Position numbers and translations under genes: made by a program | The notes under the pieces: generated by a model | Told to the model about the DNA's origin: nothing | Seen by the model: the letters and a program-made list of their open reading frames with translations, nothing else | Database searches by the model: none | DNA from: Piezodorus guildinii | Taxonomy: Eukaryota; Arthropoda; Insecta; Hemiptera; Pentatomidae | DNA length: 64,000 nt | Assembly (NCBI GenBank): GCA_023052935.1 | Contig: CM041294.1 | Coordinates: forward strand, 16,374,635 to 16,438,634 | Direction of reading: 5' to 3' | Part shown: piece by piece, positions 19,711 through 30,935 of the stretch | Position numbering within the stretch: the stretch's first letter is position 1 | How the letters are laid out: every line of letters begins with the position of its first letter

Positions 19711-20465
19711 CACACCTATGATTTGGTATAATAAATGTGATGATGTATGAAAACTCAATTTAGCTCACAAATAGGACTTAATATAGTAAAACTTATTGTT
19801 AAATTTATGTGGTTTCATAAATTCATAAATTTTATGTAGAGAACATATTTATTTATATTTGTTTAATGCGTATTATTTATATGAATATCACCGGCGTTCA
19901 ATAAAACAATTTACTTTTTATAATTTAGTACTTCAATAGCTACTTACCGCTGTTTAATATGTCGATAACAAACTATACTACTTACTAAAACTTCGAATAT
20001 AACCATCTGAAAATTAGCATTTCGCTATATTAACCTTTTGTATAGAGCACCCAGAATATATATATTAAAGAAACCATCAAAATTTAAATCTTAGAAAGAC
20101 GTAATGATTTTCAATAATATAGGCTGGAAAGAACAACATTCAGAAAATGAAAAGCAATATAGAAATTCTTTTTAATAACTATAATAAAAATTAATTAGAA
20201 AATTAGACAAATTTAATATTCAATTTTAATTTATTGGGCCTAATGGGCGTTTTAACAGTTCCTTGCACTTAAAACATTCGCGAAAGGGGCAGTTAAATAT
20301 CCTTCAAAATACATCATGTTATGTATTTTCCAACTTCAAAATACATTAACTCATTCTTCTTGTAATTATTCAATAATTCCATAATTAATGCAAATTAAAT
20401 AATACAAACACAAATCAGCATCAAACAATTCCCTCGTAAGAGAAATAAATAATTGTATTTGGCAA
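19711..20465. other. No gene seen
   Basis: AT-rich sequence without a recognised repeat or ORF. Confidence 0.5.
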
Positions 20466-20829
20466 TTGCAAGAATATTTGATTGAACAAGTTGGACATGC
20501 ATTACATCATATTACAGGAAACGAAGTTGCCAATAGAGAAGCAAACAGGGATAGGCTGAATGAACCTGGGACTAAAATTGCAAACATTACAAAAGCAGAA
20601 GATTGGAACAGACAATGCAATTTGGACATCATTAACACGTTGCAAACTAAATGGGCTACTTCCTCTTCTAAACTGACAGAGATAAAGCAGGAAATATCCC
20701 CTTGGGCCACCTCACAGAGGAAAATTTGAAAGGAAGAGGTAGTGCTAGGAAGGCTGAGGATAGGACATACTGCCTTTACACTTAATTTAATGGGAGGCCT
20801 GGACCCGTCATTCTGTGACACTTGTTAAA
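20466..20829 (+). pseudogene. I/R1-like LINE RNase H and C-terminal fragment
   Basis: Contains a decayed RNase H end (GNEVANREANR, corresponding to the usual GNE.AD..AK motif). A W..KWATSSSKLTEI segment follows, then, after an in-frame TGA near 20727, RLRIGHTAFTLNLM and a terminal CDTC. The RLRIGHT motif is typical of the region after RNase H in I- and R1-clade LINEs. Truncated on both sides and interrupted, hence dead. Confidence 0.75.
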
Positions 20830-21000
20830 CACCTCTGACAATAAAGCATACTATGACATCATGCAAACTGTACACTGACATTAGAACAAGTCATTCAAGT
20901 TGCAATTAGAACAAGTTGCATACCTCAAACCTTAAAAGATGCTCCGAGTGAGAAATACCTTTTTAACTCAGTATATGTCAGAAATCTGATATTTTTTATA

Positions 21001-21713
21001 TTGTGTTGTGTCACATGAAATGTCCGTTTTCAAGGTAAAGGATTTTTATTAGAAATACGATACGAAAACAAGATAATTTTATTCGAAGTATTTACCTTCT
21101 TTTTCTACACATTTTTCCCAATGTGACACCAACTTTTTTATCCCCGAATTTAAAAACTCTGTGCTTTGAAGTGAAACAAAATCTAAAGCGCACTTTTCAC
21201 TTGATCATCATTTTCAAAGAGTGCGGAAGAACTTCGTAGCCCAGTTCTTTCAATTTTTGCACGGTATGTTCTAAAATATGAAGTCTTGCTGCCGCTCAGT
21301 GAGATCATGAGGTACCCATGTATCGAGCTTTTTTACTTTCCCAATACACTTTAAATGTCTGGAAACGGTATCCCCAACTGAAAACTTAGCGAACCAACGG
21401 CGAATGGTCCGTTCATTAACACTCCCTTCCCCAAACTCCTTGCAAATATTTCTAGCGGCCTCAGCTGCTGAATGGCCGAGTTTAAACTCGTACAAAAAAT
21501 TACTCTAAAATCGCGTGTTTCCATTTTCATATTTGGAGGTATACTAAAAATTGGGTAACTGATTGGGAAGCTAACGTTTATAATACAGAGGTATAGGATT
21601 AGTAACTGTTTATTTTAAATATGTAAAAATTCGGAAGAAAACAACAGAGACCTACAAAATCCTTTATGTATTTCAGAAACTATAAAAACGGACATTTATG
21701 TGAAACAACTCAA
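21001..21713 (-). mobile_element. mariner element, internally deleted, with TIRs and TA duplication
   Basis: Terminal inverted repeats of about 28 bp: the left end starts TTGTGTTGTGTCACATGAAA and the right end, read on the minus strand, starts TTGAGTTGTTTCACATAAAT; both continue TGTCCGTTTT. TA flanks both ends (20999-21000, 21714-21715). At 713 bp it is about half a full mariner, and the missing half is the catalytic core. Confidence 0.9.
21079..21535 (-). pseudogene. mariner transposase, N- and C-terminal parts joined by a deletion
   Basis: The minus strand encodes the paired-type HTH (YEFKLGHSAAEAARNICKEF, then NERTIRRWFAKFSVGD) and the linker WVPHDLTERQ. It then jumps to the C-terminal part (QKLKELGYEVLPH) and, in another frame, to the protein end WEKCVEKEGKYFE with stop at 21079-21081. 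The DD34D catalytic region between is deleted. A frame change also lies just after the start (about 21500). Transposase activity is impossible, but the DNA ends could still be mobilised in trans. Confidence 0.88.
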
Positions 21714-21715
21714 TA

Positions 21716-22596
21716 ATAAAAATATTTATTATAAAAAATATGTTTTGTTTTTTTTATATATAAGATTTCATTAAGTTGATAAGTACGATGTGTATAGTAG
21801 CACATATTTTGTTGTACTTTTAATGAAATAAAGCATTTCACTCTATTATTTTAAGAAATGAAGGAGTCATGTAGGTTTAAGTTAGTTATAATCAGGTTTT
21901 GATACTGATACAACAATATTGGGCTCTAAAGCATGACTTATTTTACAATGAGATATAGACCTCATGAGCATGAGCTTCTGAATGAAGGGGGCAGCAATTC
22001 AATCAGTTGAGGATGGATCGCAGCCTACTTCCGGAACACACTCTCACTAAGAGGCTAAATCTCCACTAACGTGTAGTGCTTAAGCATCACTTTTCAAGCT
22101 AACAAAACGCCACTATTAACCCCGAAGGCTTTTACTCCTTTATAGTTCAGCTTTATCTGTTTCATTCACGCTCTTTAGCAGTTTAGTAAAGGAGTCAAAT
22201 TATCCAATCCATCCTATTCTTGATAATGTGTCTCTCTAAATATTTGTTACTTTTCACATTTTAATTATTTTGTACTTCAGATATATAATTTAAAATTAGG
22301 AAGTAGGAGGTTCAATACCATTACCATCGAAGATCTTTACCAGTGTCACCTTCCCAATGATCCACGTATGATTGATGAAAAAGAACTTTTTTCACAACAT
22401 ATAAATAAGATTCTAACCAGAGCTTTAATGCAATAAAATCACTAGAATAAATAAAATGAAAACGTCTCTAAAAATAAATGACATAAAATATATTACATAT
22501 AAAATAATATATATTATTTTCGTATATAATATATATTCCTATCATATGTTCGAATGATTCCTTTTTCAAGACTGGTATATCAATCATTAAAGGGTA
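21716..22596. other. No gene seen
   Basis: AT-rich with a slightly GC-richer patch at 21950-22220; no ORF or repeat recognised. Confidence 0.45.
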
Positions 22597-22741
22597 TTTT
22601 TACTTTCACTTACTATATATAGTAAGGGGAAGTATTGCGATCGTGAAAATTTTCGAATTCCAGTTTTCAACGGAAATACACGTTTTAGGGTCCCCTGAGT
22701 CCAAATTACCAAGTCCCGCAAAAAGGTCTGTGTGTGTGTGT

Positions 22742-22793
<52 letters not shown>

Positions 22794-23545
22794 TAACTCC
22801 CGGGCGGAAACGGTAAGTACTATGAAACTGAAATTTCATATTTAAGACAACTATACGCCCGAGACGTGACAAAACTGTTTTCATCAAAATGAGCCTACCA
22901 GAAGAGGCACTTTATACCATGCATTTTGCACCTTTTTTCGATTTTCTCAAAAACGGTTCCGAAGATTTTGATTAAACTCGCTATATCGATGTAAAATTTA
23001 ATGGGCTTTAATATCATGTAGGTTTTATTTAGATAAAAATGGTTTGACAGGGCTTAAATGCCGATATTTTAAATTTTCTTCCCCTAAAGTACCTTTAATT
23101 TTGTAGATTCAATAATAATAACTAGATTATCTGGTTAATGCTGATGAAAAACTGGTAAATATATAAATTGAATAAATTCGATACCCAACTAAAGGAGAAA
23201 ACAGAAAAAATATTTTTTTAATGCAATTTTTCGTTTTTGAACATAAGAGCAGTAATATACATGTATGATATACCGTTGGAAAGCTAAAGATTTTAGAAAA
23301 AATATCATCTCATACACAAGCTTTTAAAAGTTATTGGAGAGTGATGAAAAGAAGATAAAACTTACTGATTATTTAAGATAATAATATAATTGATTTTTTA
23401 ATAAAACACATGTTTCTATATAAATTCAATTTGATTAATTCCTTAATAATTTCACGTATTTTTTCTCTAACTGTATTTGAAAATTTTTCATTGATTTTAA
23501 AAATGGAGGTATGTGAAAGTCGTGTGTTGCCCGCACCAGATTTTT
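22597..23545 (+). repeat. PR-0.9 repeat, full-length reference copy
   Basis: Runs from the terminal palindrome (ACTTTCACTTACTATATATA, then GTAAGG) to GTCGTGTGTTGCCCGCACCA plus a T run. It contains a long TG microsatellite (about 22731-22792) at the family's fixed internal position. Both ends carry ACTTTCACTTAC in opposite orientation (the right one as GTAAGTGAAAGT-like). T runs flank both sides. The histidine-threonine repeat frame across it is the microsatellite read as protein. Confidence 0.88.
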
Positions 23546-23550
23546 ATATA

Positions 23551-23694
23551 TGCAATTACACGACTGGTTAAAGGATCCTTGAAGATGGCAAAGGCCGAAA
23601 CGTAGGAGAGAGAAAAAATAAGTAAAAGCAATTTTGAGTGTGAATATGGATCGCATAAAAAATATTAGGTTAAAAAAGACCCTATAAATTTTAT
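23551..23694 (+). mobile_element. Penelope-like element fragment with hammerhead-like core
   Basis: At about 23571-23600 the sequence reads CCTTGAAGATGGC, AAAG, GCCGAAACGTAGG. This is a CTGAnGA / GAAA arrangement (here with one extra T) around a GGC/GCC stem, as in the minimal hammerhead ribozymes carried by Penelope-like retroelements. The following GAGAGAGAAAAAATAAG... GAATATGGATC resembles the locus at 61546-61625. Only a short terminal piece is present, with no RT or GIY-YIG domain. Confidence 0.5.
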
Positions 23695-24445
23695 TTATTT
23701 TTTTTTTATTTAAAGAAATTTACAACTGTATTAACTAAATACAACAAGTAAATAGGCTTTTTATATGATTAGTACACATGGTAGTCCTGAGAAGAAACTA
23801 CCCATTGGCAGCCCTCCAATGTCTTATGTTAGGAGGTCTCTTGGCCATCTTCCTTTAAGGCGCCTCGGTGGTTTGTCGGGAATAGATATGGAGGAGAGGT
23901 CACGGATAAGCGGGTTTGAGTGGGCAGGGAGTTTGGAATGAAAAGAGGTATATCTGTAACGGGCCAAGTCTTCAACTAATGGGATACTTAGGTCTTTATG
24001 GATGATTTTATGAGTAACAAAGTAAGAAGCATTGAGGATTTTACGAAGGATTTTGGACTGCAAGGATTGGATGCGAGAGGAATTCGATGGTTTAGTAGAC
24101 CCCCATAGCTCAATGCCATAGGTCCAAATAGGCCTGATAATTGTGATATAAATGAGTTTTTTGTAGTAAGTAGGAAGTTTTGAGCGTTTGTCAAGTAAGT
24201 AATCTGTATCTACGAGCAGTTTCCTGTCGTTTCAGTCTAGTATGAGGATTCAATGTTAGGCGTTTGTCGAGGTGGAGTCCTAAGTACCGAATCTGTTCAA
24301 CAGGAGTAAGTAGGATATTGTTAAAGGATACGGTGGGGCAGGAAGTCATAGGCTTACGACGTAGAGTGAAGGTGATTTGAAGGGATTTATTAGGATTTAT
24401 TTTGATTTTCCAGTTTTGACACCATTCTTCAATGGCTGCCCTAAA
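23695..24445 (-). pseudogene. Jockey-type LINE 3' fragment (end of ORF2 plus 3' UTR)
   Basis: Minus-strand words SKILRKILNASYFVT, HKDLSIPLVEDLARYRY and PPRRLKGRWP match the C-terminus of the ORF2 at 9384-12074. Further upstream pieces run up to the RT thumb in changing frames. Ends with the family 3' UTR and A-rich tail at the low-coordinate side. A 5'-truncated, dead copy. Confidence 0.85.
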
Positions 24446-24470
24446 AATTAATTTTAATACTCAATTAAAT

Positions 24471-24857
24471 CTATTAAATATATAGTAAGAGAAATTATTT
24501 GGATCGTGATTTTTTTTTATTTGAGTTTTCACAGGAAATACATGTTCTAGGGTCCTCCGTGTCCAAATGACCAAGTCAATGTGTCCAGGTAAGTGCGGTA
24601 AATCTAGCTCAAAAACGATAAGTTGAATAAAATTCAAATTTCATATTTTAAAGAAGCTAATATGCCTGAGATGTTACTTTTTCAACAAAATAGCCTGAAG
24701 ATCTAATTTGTAATATTTATTTCGAATTTTTTTACGATTTTCTCAAAACGTCTCTAACAATTTCGATTAACTCCTTATATTGATGTGAAATTTGATGGTC
24801 TTAAGGGAAGTAATATAGGAAATTGAAAGTTATGTATTGCGCCCAACAGATTTTTTT
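24471..24857 (+). repeat. Diverged short PR-0.9 relative
   Basis: Shows the same order of landmarks as PR-0.9 (TATATAGTAAG, ATCGTGA, TTTTCACAGGAAATACATG, CTAGGGTCCTC, then a GTATTGCGCCCAACAGATT end) but only about 390 bp long and strongly diverged. Likely an older subfamily or deletion form. Confidence 0.6.
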
Positions 24858-24990
24858 TTAATTATAAACATAATGAAAACATATTGTATCTAAATGTTCT
24901 TAAATAATAGTAATACTTATATTTATAGCATATGGCCTCGGATATTAAAAGATTATGATGAGTAATTTAATAAATCAACGTCGATAAACC

Positions 24991-26146
24991 TTTTTGCTTT
25001 CACTTACTATATATAGTAAGGGAAAGTATTGCGATCGTGAAAATTTTCGAATTCCAGTTTTCAACAGAAATACACGTTTTAGGATCCCCTGAGTCCAAAT
25101 AACCAAGTCCCGCAAAAAGGTATGTGTTTTTGTGGTAACTCCCGGGCGGAAACGAAAAGTCCTATGAAACTGAAATTTCATATTTAAGACAACTATACGC
25201 CCGAGACGTTACAAAACCTTTTCATCAAAATGAGCTTACCAGAAGAGCCACTTTATACCATGCATTTTGCACCTTTTTTTGATTTTCCCGAAAACGGTTC
25301 CGACGATTTTGATTAAACTCGCTATATCGATGTATAATTTAATGGGCTTTAATACCATATCGGTTATATTGTTTGTTTGTTTATTTATTTAACGTCACTT
25401 TATGCTACCATGGCTAATCGGACGATGCTACAGTGGGAGCCCTAAATTTTGCCTATCCAGGTTTTATTAGGATAGGGATCTTTAACGAGTACCTGACATC
25501 GCACAGGCTCGGGAATACCTTTTAACGTCCCCTCCGAAGGTCGGCGTAACTAAGGATTTTTTACTCCTATTAAAAAATCCTAGGACCACCTGCGGATTTG
25601 AACCCGTGACCTTTGGCATGGGAGGCTGTTACGCTAGCCACCCAGCTACAAGTGATCCCGGTTATATTCTGATAAAAATAGTCTGACAAGGTTTAAATGC
25701 AGATATTTTCTTCTTCTAAAGTACCTTTAATTTTGTATATTTTATAAAAATAACCGTATTATCTAGTTAGCATTGATAAATAACAGCTAAATATGCAAGT
25801 TGAGCAAATTTTAAAAGCAACTAAAGGAGAAAACTGAAAAAATATTTTTTTAATGCAATTTTTCGTTTTTGAACATAAGAACAGTGTTATATACCAATGG
25901 AAAGCTAAATATTTTAGAAAAATATATTATCTAATACACAAGAAGTTGTAAAAGTTAATAGAGATTGATAAAAAGCCGATAAAACTAAGTGATTGTTTTA
26001 GATAATAATATAATAGATTTTTTAATAAAACACACGTTTCTATATAAATTCAATTTAATTAATTCTTTAATAGTTTCACGTATTTTTATCTCTCACTGTT
26101 TTTGAAAATTCTTGTCGTGTGTTGCCCGCACCAGATTTTTTTTTTT
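24991..26146 (+). repeat. PR-0.9 repeat interrupted by a SINE
   Basis: Starts in GCTTTCACTTACTATATATA and ends GTGTTGCCCGCACCAGATTT. The SINE at 25371-25658 separates the two halves. The TG microsatellite is replaced by a short GTATGTGTTTTTGTGG. Confidence 0.8.
25371..25658 (-). mobile_element. tRNA-derived SINE (family 2) with 10-bp target duplication
   Basis: On the minus strand: a tRNA-like head with an A-box-like GGGTGGCTAGCG and B box GGTTCAAATCC, a body containing CCTTCGGAGGGGACG, and a tail AAATAAATAAACAAACAAAC. CGGTTATATT flanks it on both sides (25361-25370, 25659-25668). The RNA polymerase III promoter appears complete. A 5'-truncated sister lies at 35149-35349. Confidence 0.9.
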
Positions 26147-26452
26147 AAATGAGAACAGTAATATACATGTATAATATACCGTTGTAAAGCTAAAGATTTT
26201 AGAAAAAAATATTATCCTATACCCAAGCTTGAAAAAGTGAATAGAGAGTGATGAAAAGCCGATAAAATAACTGATTATTTTATATAAAAATACAATAGAT
26301 TTTTTAATAAGACTCATGTTTCTATGGAAATTCCATTTAATTAATTTTTTAATGGTTTTACTCATTTTTATCACTTACTGTACTTGAAAAATCTTTAATC
26401 GATTTTAGAAACGGAGGTAAGTGAAAGTCGTTTGTGCCGCACCAGATTTTTT
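26147..26452 (+). repeat. PR-0.9 repeat, right-end fragment
   Basis: Second copy of the last 300 bases of the family placed directly after the previous copy, ending GGAGGTAAGTGAAAGTCG and CCGCACCAGATT. Confidence 0.75.
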
Positions 26453-26599
26453 AATCTTACTCAAATAAAACATATATGACATATTTAGAACATTAAGGAT
26501 CTGGATAAATGTACTGAAATGATTCCGCGGTTTTTAAAATTCATGTAAAGCAATTAGTTGACCAAAATCATTGTAATGAATATTTATATATATATATAT

Positions 26600-27180
26600 T
26601 TAATCCTCTAGTCTTCTACCGCCAACGGTGTGAGCATCCTTTTTATAGAGCTTGATCCATAAATCTCTCTCCTGTACCAATCTTCTTCTCCTTCTCCATT
26701 CCAGACCCCTTCTGTCAAAGGTTTCCTGGATGGCGCCTTCCCAAGTCTTCCTCTCGGTCTTAGACCTTCCATCCTTGTCTCATATACAGCCTTTGCTACT
26801 CGGTTTTTTGCCATTCTGGAAACATGGCCAAACCACCTCAGTTGGTGCTCTTCAATAATATCCAGAGCAGAACGAAGCCCCAGGTTTGACCGTATTGTTA
26901 TATTTCTCACTCGGTCTCTTCTGGTCTTCCCCTCCATTCTTCTTAGGTATCTCATCTCCATCGCTTGTAGCTGACTCTTGTGCTTTTTGGTCAGAGTCCA
27001 AGATTAACTTAAATATGTGAGAATCGGTAAGAAAGTGTTTTTGTAGACTATGTTTTTAGTGTTCTTGTCTTCTCTTTGACACCGATGAATCCTTCCTTGA
27101 GGGAACTAAAACATCTGCTGGCAGCTTTTATTCTTTGATTTACTTCGCCATCTATCCATCCAGCTCTAACCTTGAATTCA
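26600..27180 (-). pseudogene. RTE-type LINE C-terminal fragment, family A
   Basis: Minus-strand ORF 26608-26961 contains MEMRYLRRMEGKTRRDRVRN, then NLGLRSALDIIEEHQLRWFG, HVSRMAKNRVAKAVYE and RPRGRLGK. This is the conserved tail after the RT domain of RTE-like LINEs. The upstream stretch to about 27180 continues the family (EVNQRIKAASRCF) with breaks. An AT microsatellite lies at its 3' side. Distinct in sequence from the neighbouring family B copy. Confidence 0.82.
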
Positions 27181-27189
27181 TTTATTTGG

Positions 27190-27815
27190 TTATTTTAACA
27201 AACTTAACCTGATAGCCTTTAGATCAGACTTAATGCAATCCTCCCATTGACGCTTCGGCCTACCCTTCGGACGCCTACCAGTCGGTTCAGCGAATACCAA
27301 CTTTCTCGGAATCCGTTTCTCACCGAGCCCAACAACTTTACGCGCCCATTTGAGTCTCCGCGATGCTATCAACTCAATTATATTCACAGGGTACAAACTC
27401 CGCAATACCGCGTTGTGCAACCTTCTTAACTCCCCAGTGGCCTCATCTCTCTTCCGTCCAAATATCGCAGTACCTTATTTTGGAAAACCTTAAGCCGTTG
27501 TTCATCCTTCAAAGTTAGCGGCCACGTTTCACATCCGTAAAGACCCGTCGGAAGAATAATAGTTTTATAAATTCTAACCTTTAAGTTTTTAGACAGAAGT
27601 CGCGAGCTAAGTAATTTAGCAACTGAATAATAACACGCATTTCCCACCTTTAACCGGGACTTTATTTCTTCGTGGATTTCATTTTTTCTTGTTATCATTG
27701 AACCTAATTACTTGAATTTTTCTGCGTGTTCAAAAGTATGCCCTGAAATATTAATATTATCAAGATCGTCACTATTTCTGCTACTAATCATATATTTCGT
27801 CTTATCGTTACTGTA
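27190..27815 (-). pseudogene. RTE-type LINE C-terminal fragment, family B (same family as 12214-14802)
   Basis: Two overlapping-frame pieces: 27426-27698 (GNACYYSVAKLLSSRLLSKN, then YGCETWPLTLKDEQRLKVF) and 27190-27420 (YPVNIIELIASRRLKWARKV, then GRRPKGRPKRQWEDCIK). The stretch to 27815 matches 12225-12320. One frameshift separates the pieces. This copy supplies the C-terminal sequence that is missing from the RTE element at 7358-14802. Confidence 0.85.
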
Positions 27816-27818
27816 TAA

Positions 27819-27826
<8 letters not shown>

Positions 27827-27882
<56 letters not shown>
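27827..27882. repeat. (AT)n microsatellite
   Basis: About 27 uninterrupted AT/TA dinucleotides. Confidence 0.9.
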
Positions 27883-27887
<5 letters not shown>

Positions 27888-29270
27888 AATCCCATAGTAC
27901 GTAAAGGAACATTAATATTGGCATGTTATCCTGCTTTGGATGAGAGGAGCCTTTTCATTTGGTGAACTGAACCGTTTGTTTGTGGAATCAAATCAACATT
28001 GTTCACAATTAAGATGAGCTTTGCAGAATCCAATCCATTGTGTACAATAATGAGCAACATTTTGGTTATCAGAATATTGAAGAAACATGCCGGCTAAAAT
28101 CAATGACATATTTAGCATATTTGACATTTATAACATACTTATCAACATTTTGCTAAATAGATTAAAATATAATAAAAGTTCATTTGTCGGGGAAGACAAT
28201 ATCTAGGATATATCTTAAAGTTGGATAGGATGTATCCATGGAAAAATGTAAACAAAAAATTTTTATATAATGTCTTATAGATTCTGCTTTTAATACTAAT
28301 ATATATTAATTAGTAATATTATTTGTGCTAGTTCATACAGTACTTTTAGTAGCACATATATTACTGATAGTAGTACTAAAATTATGCTGATAAATAAAAA
28401 AATATTTCATTAAGTAAGTTTACACAATATATTCTAGTAGAGCAGAAAATTATCAAATACTTTAATAAAAAAATTTAATATTCCAGGAAAATTAATAATA
28501 CTCTGGAAAATAATATTTTTTCCAAGATTAATCCTGGAACTGAAAGTAAATAGGATAAAAAAAAAGTTTGTGGTCCCTCTGGATAAGAGAAAACGATCCC
28601 TACCATTAGAAACTTTAAAATACTTTTAATGAGGTTTTAAGAAGTGATCCTAATCATTCCAGACTCTATTGCTCTTTGAAAAACTTGTTAATTTCAGTAA
28701 CTTACAGAAATTTCCAATGGTTTGTACATTTCTCGAGTTTAATAACAAAATTAAAAAGAATAAATAAATAATTATAATTCATAAATTTTCATAATACGTA
28801 TGTTTAAAGTAAAAAATTTGGGGTGAATCCAGAAGCTTTATCCTAATAATATTTATCTAAAATTGAAAAAAAAGCATCAAAATAGTACTTTTGAAAGCAC
28901 TTTGTTTCACCCATTTACAAAATAAGAACTTATGACATTTTTTTTTTCTAAAGTCTGTTGGAACTTGTTCTTCTATAATTAATATACGAAGAGTAAAGGG
29001 AGATATCCACTTAAGTCACATTTCTATTATTTTTTATTAAATCGGAAAAACGTGATTTTTTTTATTTTCTTCAATGAGGTAAAATCATGTTAATATCTTT
29101 GAAATAAAAAACGACTTCCTTCTAAGACATAGCCCCTTAAGATTGACGTAAATGATACAAGTAAAGATAAAATATTTGGCCAGGATACAAATAATTGATT
29201 TAATTATTTACCAATTTAATTATTTACATAGGTAAAGGAGGTAGAGAAAAATATTTATAAAAAATAAATA
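27883..29270. other. No gene seen
   Basis: Long AT-rich stretch with many short A and T runs; no ORF of note, no repeat boundary recognised. Confidence 0.5.
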
Positions 29271-29600
29271 ATAATAATAATAATAGGCTTAGCGAACCCG
29301 AAGGTTCGATGCCGATACCACCAAATTCCGCCTACACAGACTCGTCCAATGCTCACCATTCAAGCCCAAGCTCCCGAGATCAGCCTTAACGCAATCCTCC
29401 CATCTCCGCTTCGGCCTACCTTTCGGACGCCTACCAGTCGGATCAGCAAATACCAACTTTCTCGGAATCCGTTCGTCATCGAGCCCAACAACTTTACTCG
29501 CCCATTTTAGTCTCCGCGATGCAATCAGCTCAATTATATTCACAGGATGCAAGTTCCACAATTCCGCGTTATGCAACCTTCTAAACTCTCCAGTGGCCTT
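29271..29600 (-). pseudogene. RTE-type LINE 3' end with C-terminus and TTA-repeat tail
   Basis: The minus strand encodes FRRLHNAELWNLHPVNIIEL, GRRPKGRPKRRWEDCVKADL and a natural protein end NLVVSASNLRVR with stop at 29289-29291. A TTA-repeat tail follows directly (about 29264-29285 as TAA repeats on the plus strand). This shows the true C-terminus and very short 3' UTR of the family, both typical of RTE elements. 5'-truncated near 29600. Confidence 0.85.
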
Positions 29601-29663
29601 ATAAAAAATATAATAAAGTAATAAATTTAAAATTAAATACATACAACATTAGAACGAGAAGTA

Positions 29664-30461
29664 AAAAAAAATCTGGTGCGGGCATCACACGACATTCACT
29701 TAGCTCCATTTTTAAAATCAATGAAACAATTTTCAAATACAGATAGAGATAAAAATACGTAAAACTATTAAAGAATTAATTAAATTGAATTTCTATAGAA
29801 ACATGTGTCTTATTAAAAAATCTATTATATTATTATTTAAAATAATCAGTTAGTTTTATCTTCTTTTCATCACTCTCTATTAACTTTTAAAAGCTTGAGT
29901 ATGAGATAATATTTTTTCTAAAATATTTAGCTTTCCAACGGTATATCATACATGTATATTACTGCCCTTATGTTCAAAAACAAAAAATTACACTATTTTT
30001 TTTTTCAGTTTTCTCCTTTAGAAAGTACATTAGATAAAGAAAATATCGGCATTTAAGCCCTGTCAGGCCATTTTAATCTGAATGAAACCTATATGATATC
30101 AAAGCCCATTAAATTTTACATCGATATAGCGAGTTTAATCAAAATCGTCGGAACCGTTTTCGAGAAAATCGAAAAAAGGTGCAAAATTGCATTTTATAAA
30201 GTGGCTCTTCTGGTAAGCTCATTTTGATGAAAAGGGTTTTGTCACGTCTCAGGCGTATATTTGTCTTAAATATGAAATTTCAGTTTCATAGGACTTACCA
30301 TTTCTGCCCGGGAGTTACCACACACACATGGACCTTTTTGCGGGACATGGTTATTTGGACTCCGGGGACCCTAAAATGTGTATTTCCGTTGAAAACTAGA
30401 AATCTAAAATTTTCACGATCGCAATACTTTCCCTTACTATATATAGTAAGTGAAAGTAAAA
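29664..30461 (-). repeat. PR-0.9 repeat, near full length
   Basis: From ATCTGGTGCGGGCATCACAC to the complete palindrome ending GTAAGTGAAAGTAAAA. A block around 30010-30040 is deleted and the CA tract is short. Confidence 0.85.
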
Positions 30462-30817
30462 ATGAACTTAAAACAGAAAAAACAAGGTATTCGGCGATTA
30501 TAATGATTGAGAACTTTCAATCAAAAATAGATGTTAAAATTGATAATCAGCAAACATCTGTTTAGGGTAATAGGTGTGGGAAAAAAGATATATTAATGTG
30601 AATAAGGAAGAAGCAAGAAGTATATCGAATTTCAAGTAGAAGAAATAGAAGTTTTAGGTTCTATGTATAATAACCTATGTTAGAAGTATTATGTTCTACA
30701 TTTGTTAATAACTTTCAATTTCAATGTATCACTCCGACATATTTTGTCAAAACCAATATCATTTTCTATGCTGTATATTCGCTGAACAATTGTGATATAA
30801 GAAACACAGTAAAGTGC
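30462..30817. other. No gene seen
   Basis: AT-rich spacer; no recognised family. Confidence 0.45.
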
Positions 30818-30935
30818 TTCCATTGGAAAGCTTCTCTACATGTGTTTCATTCTTTTATATATTTTACTCAAATTTACTTGTTGTATTCCATTATACAGTT
30901 GTAAATTCTAATAAATATTTTTTTTTAAATAAATA
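30818..30935 (+). repeat. Jockey-type LINE 3' UTR fragment
   Basis: Matches 12094-12213: CTTCCATTGGAAAGCTTCTC, TACATGTGTTTCATTC, ATACAGTTGTAAATTC and an A-rich tail. Extremely 5'-truncated insertion. Confidence 0.85.

Noticed and set aside
22606..22887. Protein with histidine-threonine repeats (also at 44320-44577 and 60397-60615)
   Set aside because: These are reading frames through the TG/CA microsatellite of PR-0.9 repeats. The same frame recurs in many copies with random breaks.
26608..26961. Host gene resembling craniofacial development protein 2
   Set aside because: Such names in databases come from RTE-like LINEs. The sequence is the LINE C-terminal tail.
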